Positions 56,127 through 64,000 of a stretch of 64,000 nt of DNA are shown one piece after another. Source of the DNA: Bacillus safensis FO-36b (GTDB lineage: Bacteria; Bacillota; Bacilli; Bacillales; Bacillaceae). The DNA lies in NCBI RefSeq assembly GCF_000691165.1, contig NZ_ASJD01000009.1, forward strand, positions 38,316 through 102,315, written 5' to 3'. Below the pieces are notes generated by a model. It was not told the DNA's origin. It ran no database searches and saw only the letters and a program-made list of their open reading frames with translations. Made by a program: the position numbers and the translations under genes. Each line of letters starts with the position of its first letter. Within the stretch, counting starts at the first letter, position 1.

Positions 56127-57263
56127 ATGAAATTCACGATTCAAAAAGATCGTCTTGTCCAAAGTGTCCAAGATGTATTAAAGGCTGTATCCTCTAGAAC
56201 AACGATTCCTATTTTGACAGGGATTAAAATTGTTGCGTCTGATGAAGGGGTTTCTCTAACAGGAAGCGATTCTGATATCTCAATTGAATCTTTCATTCCT
56301 CAAAGAGATGGAGATTTAGAGGTTATCACCATTGATCGTCCGGGAAGTATTGTGCTTCAAGCCCGCTTCTTTAGTGAAATTGTAAAGAAACTGCCTATGT
56401 CTACTGTCGAAATTGAAGTAGAACAAAATCACCTGACGATCATCCGCTCTGGTTCAGCGGAATTTAACCTAAACGGCTTAGATGCTGAAGAATATCCGCA
56501 TCTTCCACAAATTGAAGAGCATCATGCATTTCAAATTCCGACAGATCTGCTTAAAAACTTAATTCGTCAAACTGTTTTTGCAGTGTCCACCTCAGAAACA
56601 CGACCTATCTTGACAGGTGTAAACTGGAAGGTGGAAAAAGGTGAATTAATATGCACGGCGACGGATAGCCACCGTCTTGCTTTAAGAAAAGCGAAGCTAG
56701 ATATTAACGAGGAAAGTTCGTATAATGTCGTGATTCCAGGGAAGAGTTTAACAGAGCTAAGTAAAATTCTTGATGATGGACAAGATCTTGTGAGCATCGT
56801 CATTACAGAAACCCAAGTTCTTTTTAAAGCACAAAATGTGCTGTTCTTCTCAAGGTTGCTGGATGGAAATTATCCAGATACAGCTCGTCTGATCCCGCAA
56901 GAAAGTAAAACGGATGTCGTGGTCAACACGAAAGAGTTCCTTCAAGCCATTGATCGTGCATCACTTTTGGCAAGAGAAGGACGTAATAATGTCGTGAAAC
57001 TGTCAGCTGATCCTGAACAAAGCCTTGAAATCTCTTCTAATTCACCTGAGATCGGTAAAGTGGTGGAGACGGTTCAAGCAGATGACATTAAAGGGGAAGA
57101 TCTTAAAATCTCCTTCAGTCCAAAATATATGCTGGATGCGTTAAAAGTATTAGAGGGAACAGATATTCATGTAAGCTTCACTGGTGCAATGAGACCGTTC
57201 CTGCTGCGTACGCCGAATGATGATTCTATCTTGCAATTGATTCTTCCGGTAAGAACGTATTAA
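56127..57263 (+). CDS. dnaN: DNA polymerase III beta subunit (sliding clamp)
   Basis: 378 aa, the B. subtilis length (MKFTIQKDRLVQSVQDVLKAV). Three repeats of the clamp fold; FSPKYMLDAL, and the C-terminal LILPVRTY that borders the hydrophobic partner pocket. Start ATG 56127 with AGGAGG; the frame extends upstream through oriC without meaning. Confidence 0.98.
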   Translation: MKFTIQKDRLVQSVQDVLKAVSSRTTIPILTGIKIVASDEGVSLTGSDSDISIESFIPQRDGDLEVITIDRPGSIVLQARFFSEIVKKLPMSTVEIEVEQNHLTIIRSGSAEFNLNGLDAEEYPHLPQIEEHHAFQIPTDLLKNLIRQTVFAVSTSETRPILTGVNWKVEKGELICTATDSHRLALRKAKLDINEESSYNVVIPGKSLTELSKILDDGQDLVSIVITETQVLFKAQNVLFFSRLLDGNYPDTARLIPQESKTDVVVNTKEFLQAIDRASLLAREGRNNVVKLSADPEQSLEISSNSPEIGKVVETVQADDIKGEDLKISFSPKYMLDALKVLEGTDIHVSFTGAMRPFLLRTPNDDSILQLILPVRTY

Positions 57264-57276
57264 TTCAATCTAAAAT

Positions 57277-57307
57277 GGCTGCTGTGTGAGTGCACAGCAG
57301 CTTTTCT
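57277..57307 (+). terminator. Terminator of dnaA-dnaN
   Basis: GCTGCTGTG, loop, CACAGCAGC, then TTTTCTTCT, 14 bases after the dnaN stop. Confidence 0.88.
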
Positions 57308-57413
57308 TCTCGTTTTCCATGCTTTCTTTCATCCCAGTTGGCTTTCCCCCTTTCCTTCTTGTCTTGTTTTTTAGTACAATTAGATATTAGTGATATTGAA
57401 AGAGGTCGATACA

Positions 57414-57629
57414 ATGCCTAATCTTATAACCATTGAAACAGAAATGATTACATTAGGGCAGTTTTTGAAATTAGCCGAAGTCATCCAATCTGGCGGAATG
57501 GCGAAATGGTTTTTAAGTGAACATGAGGTGTTCATTAATCAAGAGCCAGATAATAGACGGGGACGCAAACTATACCCAGGAGATGTTGTCGAGATTGAAG
57601 GTTACGGCACATTTCAAGTTGTGAATTAG
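57414..57629 (+). CDS. rlbA: S4-like RNA-binding protein RlbA (YaaA)
   Basis: 71 aa from ATG 57414, equal to B. subtilis YaaA. S4-type fold (EMITLGQFLKLAEVIQSGGMAKWFL; GRKLYPGDVVEIEG). Linked to ribosome assembly. GAGGT ribosome-binding site. 16 bases before recF. Confidence 0.93.
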   Translation: MPNLITIETEMITLGQFLKLAEVIQSGGMAKWFLSEHEVFINQEPDNRRGRKLYPGDVVEIEGYGTFQVVN

Positions 57630-57645
57630 AAACGGGTGACAATAC

Positions 57646-58758
57646 ATGTACATTCAAAGTCTGGCGTTAACTTCATACCGAAACTATGAACACACCGAGC
57701 TTCAATTCGACAATAAGGTGAATGTCATGATCGGTGAGAATGCCCAAGGTAAAACGAACTTGATGGAAGCGATCTATGTATTGTCGATGGCAAAGTCTCA
57801 TCGTACGTCAAATGATAAAGAACTTATCCGATGGGACCAAGACTATGCTAAAATAGAAGGTAGAGTCATTAAAAAAAATGGTCCACTCCCAATGCAGCTC
57901 GTGATCTCAAAAAAAGGGAAAAAGGGCAAGGTCAATCACATTGAACAACAGAAGCTCAGTCATTATGTTGGTGCATTAAACACCATCATGTTTGCGCCAG
58001 AGGACTTAAGTCTTGTGAAGGGCAGCCCGCAAATCCGCAGAAGATTCCTCGACATGGAGATTGGACAAGTTTCTGCTGTCTACTTACATGATTTATCGCT
58101 CTATCAAAAAATCCTTTCTCAGCGGAATCATTACTTGAAACAATTGCAGACAAGAAAGCAATCGGATCAAGCGATGCTGGAGATTTTAACAGAGCAGTTG
58201 ATTGATGCGGCAGCGAAAGTGGTCAAAAGACGACTGACTTTTACGAAACAGCTCGAAAAATGGGCGCAGCCGCTGCATTTTGGGATTTCTAGAGAGCTAG
58301 AAACACTCACGCTCCAATACCAGTCGGCAATAGAGGTATCAGAAGCGTCAGACTTGTCGAAAATAAAGAATAGCTATGAAGAATCGTTTCAGAAACTAAG
58401 AGAGAGAGAAATAGACCGAGGGGTGACACTGTGGGGACCTCACAGAGATGACCTGCTTTTCTTTGTGAATGGCCGGGATGTTCAGACATATGGCTCTCAA
58501 GGGCAGCAAAGAACAACAGCTCTTTCACTAAAGCTGGCAGAAATTGATCTGATACATGAAGAAATCGGAGAATATCCTATTCTTCTACTTGATGATGTGT
58601 TATCTGAACTTGATGATTACAGACAGTCTCATTTGCTCCATACCATTCAGGGGCGAGTACAGACCTTCGTCACCACAACAAGTGTTGAAGGCATCGATCA
58701 CGCCACCCTGAAAGAAGCGGAAATTTTCAGAGTAGCCAGTGGAAAAGTAATTGACTGA
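57646..58758 (+). CDS. recF: DNA replication and repair protein RecF
   Basis: 370 aa SMC-like ATPase that helps RecOR load RecA at gaps. Walker [16 protein letters not shown] near residue 30, signature [18 protein letters not shown], Walker [16 protein letters not shown]. Confidence 0.97.
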   Translation: MYIQSLALTSYRNYEHTELQFDNKVNVMIGENAQGKTNLMEAIYVLSMAKSHRTSNDKELIRWDQDYAKIEGRVIKKNGPLPMQLVISKKGKKGKVNHIEQQKLSHYVGALNTIMFAPEDLSLVKGSPQIRRRFLDMEIGQVSAVYLHDLSLYQKILSQRNHYLKQLQTRKQSDQAMLEILTEQLIDAAAKVVKRRLTFTKQLEKWAQPLHFGISRELETLTLQYQSAIEVSEASDLSKIKNSYEESFQKLREREIDRGVTLWGPHRDDLLFFVNGRDVQTYGSQGQQRTTALSLKLAEIDLIHEEIGEYPILLLDDVLSELDDYRQSHLLHTIQGRVQTFVTTTSVEGIDHATLKEAEIFRVASGKVID

Positions 58759-58775
58759 TAAATGAGGTGTGAGTC

Positions 58776-59021
58776 TTGTATATTCATTTAGGTGATGATT
58801 GTGTTGTTTCTACACGAGAGATTGTCGCAATTGTTGATTACAAAATGAGGTCGTCTTCTGTTGTAGAAGAATTTCTACAAAAACAGGAGAAACATATCAT
58901 TTCGTTATCACAAGGGACACCCAAATCCATTGTCGTCACAACTGAGTCTGTTTATTACTCTCCTCTTTCCTCAAGCACGCTCAAAAAACGTGCTTCGTTT
59001 GTGATTGAAATTGAAGTCTAA
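58776..59021 (+). CDS. remB: Extracellular matrix regulator RemB (YaaB)
   Basis: 81 aa with the DUF370 pattern (MYIHLGDDCVVSTREIVAIVDY; GTPKSIVVTTESVYYSPLSSSTLKKR). Start is TTG 58776 after GAGGTGTGAG. Related to RemA, a DNA-binding activator of biofilm matrix genes. Confidence 0.93.
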   Translation: MYIHLGDDCVVSTREIVAIVDYKMRSSSVVEEFLQKQEKHIISLSQGTPKSIVVTTESVYYSPLSSSTLKKRASFVIEIEV

Positions 59022-59066
59022 AAGCTCAATTCATATAAATATATCGTTTAAGAAAAGTGTAGGTGA

Positions 59067-60995
<1,929 letters not shown>

Positions 60996-61011
60996 ATGAA
61001 TCCCTCCTGAG

Positions 61012-61049
61012 AACAACCTTATTTCTTGTTTGGAATAAGGTTGTTTTTC
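61012..61049 (+). terminator. Terminator after gyrB
   Basis: AACAACCTTATT, loop, AATAAGGTTGTTTTT, 17 bases after the stop. The rest of 60996-61227 is AT-rich and includes a TATAAT -10 at 61139-61144 (probable gyrA promoter, weak -35). Confidence 0.8.
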
Positions 61050-61227
61050 AAGAAACAGGGGTGTGAAACGAATGTCCTGGTTTTCCGTGTTTTCGTTGAT
61101 TTTCTAGTAAATTAATGTGTATAAAGCCGAGATTATTGATATAATGAAGAATAGTCTTGTGAAGATAAATACATATTTTACTCCCACATAATTTATTTCA
61201 TGTGATACGTAAAGGGAGGTTCTTATA

Positions 61228-63732
61228 GTGAGTGAACAACATACACCAAATGTACGCGAAGTGAATATTAGTCAAGAAATGCGTACGTCCTTTTTAGATT
61301 ATGCAATGAGTGTTATTGTTTCGCGTGCATTACCAGATGTGCGAGATGGATTGAAGCCCGTGCATCGAAGAATTTTGTATGCGATGAATGACCTAGGTAT
61401 GACAAGTGATAAACCATTTAAGAAATCTGCACGTATCGTTGGAGAAGTTATCGGTAAGTACCACCCTCACGGTGACAGCGCTGTATACGAAGCGATGGTT
61501 CGTATGGCGCAAGACTTCAACTATCGAAATATGCTAGTTGAAGGACACGGAAACTTTGGTTCTGTCGATGGAGACAGTGCAGCAGCAATGCGTTATACTG
61601 AGGCGCGTCTATCTAAAATTTCAATGGAAATCCTTCGTGATATCACCAAGGATACGATTGATTATCAAGATAACTACGATGGCAGTGAAAGAGAACCAAT
61701 CGTCATGCCTGCTCGTTTCCCGAACTTATTAGTCAACGGGGCAACAGGTATCGCTGTAGGGATGGCAACCAACATTCCGCCTCACCAGCTAGGTGAAGTG
61801 ATTGATGGTGTACTGGCAATTAGTCAAAGTCCAGAAATGACAACACAGGAACTAATGGAGATCATTCCAGGACCAGACTTCCCAACTGCGGGACAAATCA
61901 TTGGCCGAAGCGGAATCCGTAAGGCATATGAAACAGGCCGGGGCTCTATTACATTACGTGCAAAGTCTATCATCGAAGAAACATCCAGCGGTAAGCAGCG
62001 GATTGTCATCAATGAAATTCCATATCAGGTCAACAAAGCCCGTTTGATCGAAAAAATCGCTGATCTTGTGCGCGATAAAAAGATCGATGGCATTACAGAT
62101 CTGCGTGACGAGTCTGATCGTAATGGAATGCGGATTGTGATTGAACTGCGAAGAGACGCGAACGCCCACGTTCTATTAAACAATCTTTATAAACAAACGA
62201 CACTCCAAACATCATTTGGAATCAACTTATTGGCACTTGTCGATGGACAGCCGAAAGTCTTGTCCCTCAAACAATGTCTTGAATATTATCTAGAGCATCA
62301 AAAAGTGATTATTCGCAGAAGAACAGCATATGAACTTCGTAAAGCTGAAGCAAGAGCTCATATTCTAGAAGGTTTAAGAATCGCTCTTGACCACTTAGAT
62401 GAAGTCATTGCATTAATTAGAAGCTCTCAAACTGCTGAAATCGCGAGAAATGGCTTAATGGAGAACTATAGCTTGTCCGAAAAACAAGCACAGGCCATTC
62501 TTGATATGCGTCTTCAGCGCTTAACTGGTTTGGAAAGAGAAAAGATAGAAGAAGAATACAAAGGGCTTGTTGATTTGATTGCTGAGTTGAAAGCCATTTT
62601 AGCAGACAATGAAAAAGTTCTTGAAATCATTAGAGAAGAATTAACAGAAATCAAAGAACGTTTCAATGATACGCGCCGTACTGAAATTGTGACAGCAGGT
62701 ATTGAAACAATTGAAGACGAAGATTTGATTCCTGTTGAGAACATCGTGATTACGCTGACTCATAATGGTTATATCAAGCGTCTGCCTGCATCAACATACC
62801 GCAGTCAAAAAAGAGGCGGTAAAGGTGTTCAGGGAATGGGAACCAATGAGGATGATTTCGTAGAACAGCTGATTTCAACATCTACCCATGATACGATCCT
62901 CTTCTTCTCTAATAAAGGGAAGGTCTATCGTGCGAAGGGATATGAGATTCCTGAATTCGGACGGACAGCGAAAGGGATTCCGATTATTAACCTGCTTGAA
63001 GTAGAAAAGGGAGAGTGGATTAATGCCATTATTCCAGTAAGCGAATTTGATGAAGATTCGTATCTCTTCTTTACAACAAGACATGGTGTATCAAAACGAA
63101 CTTCATTGTCTCAGTTTGCCAACATTCGAAACAATGGACTTATCGCATTAAGTCTTCGTGACGAAGATGAACTGATGGCTGTCCGTTTAACCAATGGAGA
63201 AAAACAAATCATCATTGGTACGAAAAAAGGTATGCTGATTCGTTTCGACGAGACAGATGTTCGTGAAATGGGGCGTACGGCAGCTGGCGTGAAAGGAATT
63301 ACGCTTTCTGAAGATGACATCGTCGTTGGGATGGAAATCCTTGAGCCAGATGCAAACGTATTGATTGTCACCGAAAAAGGATATGGTAAGTTAACACCTG
63401 AAAAAGAATACCGTGTTCAAAGTCGGGGCGGTAAAGGTCTTAAAACATGTAAAATCACTGACAACAATGGTCCGCTTGTCGCAGTGAAGGCGACGAATGC
63501 TGAAGCTGAAGAGGACTTGATGATTATTACAGGAAGCGGCGTGATCATTCGTATGGCCGTTTCAGACATTTCAACAACAGGCCGAGTCACTCAAGGTGTC
63601 CGCCTGATCCGTCTAGGTGATGATGAACATGTCGCTACAGTGGCATTAGTTGAACAATCACAAGAAGATGATGAAGAGAATAGTGAAGAAAACGTAGAAA
63701 CTATAGAGTCAGATCAAGAGCAATCTGAGTAA
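61228..63732 (+). CDS. gyrA: DNA gyrase subunit A
   Basis: 834 aa from GTG 61228 with AAAGGGAGG. Catalytic Tyr in [12 protein letters not shown] (near residue 123); the quinolone region ([19 protein letters not shown], 80-100) reads Ser at the common resistance position, so it looks wild-type. GyrA box SQKRGGKG starts the C-terminal DNA-wrapping domain. About a dozen residues longer than B. subtilis, through an acidic tail ([22 protein letters not shown]). Confidence 0.98.
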   Translation: MSEQHTPNVREVNISQEMRTSFLDYAMSVIVSRALPDVRDGLKPVHRRILYAMNDLGMTSDKPFKKSARIVGEVIGKYHPHGDSAVYEAMVRMAQDFNYRNMLVEGHGNFGSVDGDSAAAMRYTEARLSKISMEILRDITKDTIDYQDNYDGSEREPIVMPARFPNLLVNGATGIAVGMATNIPPHQLGEVIDGVLAISQSPEMTTQELMEIIPGPDFPTAGQIIGRSGIRKAYETGRGSITLRAKSIIEETSSGKQRIVINEIPYQVNKARLIEKIADLVRDKKIDGITDLRDESDRNGMRIVIELRRDANAHVLLNNLYKQTTLQTSFGINLLALVDGQPKVLSLKQCLEYYLEHQKVIIRRRTAYELRKAEARAHILEGLRIALDHLDEVIALIRSSQTAEIARNGLMENYSLSEKQAQAILDMRLQRLTGLEREKIEEEYKGLVDLIAELKAILADNEKVLEIIREELTEIKERFNDTRRTEIVTAGIETIEDEDLIPVENIVITLTHNGYIKRLPASTYRSQKRGGKGVQGMGTNEDDFVEQLISTSTHDTILFFSNKGKVYRAKGYEIPEFGRTAKGIPIINLLEVEKGEWINAIIPVSEFDEDSYLFFTTRHGVSKRTSLSQFANIRNNGLIALSLRDEDELMAVRLTNGEKQIIIGTKKGMLIRFDETDVREMGRTAAGVKGITLSEDDIVVGMEILEPDANVLIVTEKGYGKLTPEKEYRVQSRGGKGLKTCKITDNNGPLVAVKATNAEAEEDLMIITGSGVIIRMAVSDISTTGRVTQGVRLIRLGDDEHVATVALVEQSQEDDEENSEENVETIESDQEQSE

Positions 63733-63734
63733 AA

Positions 63735-63768
63735 ATAAAGCCGGTTTTTCACCGGCTTTATTTTTTTC
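63735..63768 (+). terminator. Terminator of gyrA
   Basis: AAAGCCGGT, loop, ACCGGCTTTA, then TTTTTTT, just after the stop codon. Confidence 0.92.
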
Positions 63769-63914
63769 TAAAAAAACTCATGTTTTTTTGAAATTTATAA
63801 TGCTTTTTTCATAGATATGTGTTAATCTTTCAAAGGAGCAAAAAGAGGCTCTATTTTTTATCTCTTTTACAGTGGAAACTTCTTAAAAAAATAAAATGTT
63901 TTTCAAGAAAAATG

Positions 63915-64000
63915 TTGACTGTTGATAGAGATATATGATATATTTAAGTGGTCGCTTTAAGAGAGTGACAAACAAGTTCTTTGAAAACTAAACAAGACAA
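63915..64000 (+). promoter_or_regulatory. rRNA operon promoter and leader (16S gene beyond right edge)
   Basis: TTGACT (63915-63920), about 16-18 bases, then GATATA/TATATT (63937-63944). The following TTCTTTGAAAACTAAACAAG (63976-63995) is the characteristic leader upstream of 16S rRNA in Bacillus. In B. subtilis gyrA is followed by rrnO. No 16S sequence is inside the window. 63769-63914 is AT-rich, with a TATAAT at 63796 that could belong to a further upstream promoter. Confidence 0.8.

Overview
The window is the replication-origin region of a low-GC Gram-positive chromosome, almost certainly a Bacillus of the subtilis/pumilus lineage. Gene order and protein lengths follow B. subtilis from purA and dnaC, through rpmH, oriC and dnaA, to gyrA and the leader of the first rRNA operon. 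A pumilus-group species (pumilus, safensis, altitudinis) is my inference from divergence and accessory content, and I could not test it.

Layout. Bases 1-2,202 hold the 5' end of purA with its PurR boxes, a frameshifted yycE, and dnaC (replicative helicase). Bases 2,207-4,525 are a small AT-rich two-gene insert flanked by imperfect copies of the dnaC ribosome-binding-site region. Bases 5,128-21,800 are a compact bacillibactin locus. It contains besA-dhbA-dhbC-dhbE-dhbB-dhbF-mbtH behind a double Fur box, then a Btr-like AraC regulator, a FeuA-like binding lipoprotein and a second trilactone-type esterase, the first two behind Fur boxes of their own. Neither the import permease nor its ATPase is present. 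Bases 21,873-27,921 return to the conserved backbone: yycC, yycB, rplI, gdpP, yybS, ppaC. Bases 27,976-36,809 are accessory and stress-related: a sigV/rsiV-like ECF pair, an Asp/Glu racemase-like protein, a heme catalase, an MhqR-type quinone-detoxification operon (mhqE-mhqD-wrbA) and an OpuF-type compatible-solute importer. Bases 37,013-39,791 hold rpsF-ssb-rpsR, ychF and yyzM. Bases 40,086-42,907 carry an unknown two-gene unit and a YkvI-like membrane protein. Bases 42,986-53,969 are the classical left side of the origin: yyaC, spo0J with parS, soj, a secreted NlpC/P60-like protein, noc, rsmG, mnmG, mnmE, jag, spoIIIJ, rnpA, rpmH. Bases 53,970-63,732 are oriC and dnaA-dnaN-rlbA-recF-remB-gyrB-gyrA. 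The window ends in the rRNA operon leader, before 16S.

How it fits together. Genes diverge from oriC (about 54.0-56.1 kb), mostly co-directionally with the forks. Soj, Spo0J, parS and Noc couple origin segregation to division. The iron locus makes, re-imports (in part) and hydrolyses bacillibactin: the adenylation-domain specificity residues of DhbF read as glycine then threonine, as expected for (DHB-Gly-Thr)3. Relative to the B. subtilis order dnaC-yycD-yycC-yycB, this locus sits between dnaC and yycC.

I found no CRISPR array, transposase, integrase, tRNA or rRNA gene. I do not see a clearly new multi-gene system. The best candidates for something undescribed are the repeat-flanked insert next to dnaC and the two-gene unit at 40.1-41.8 kb, which encodes a lipase-like protein lacking its nucleophile.
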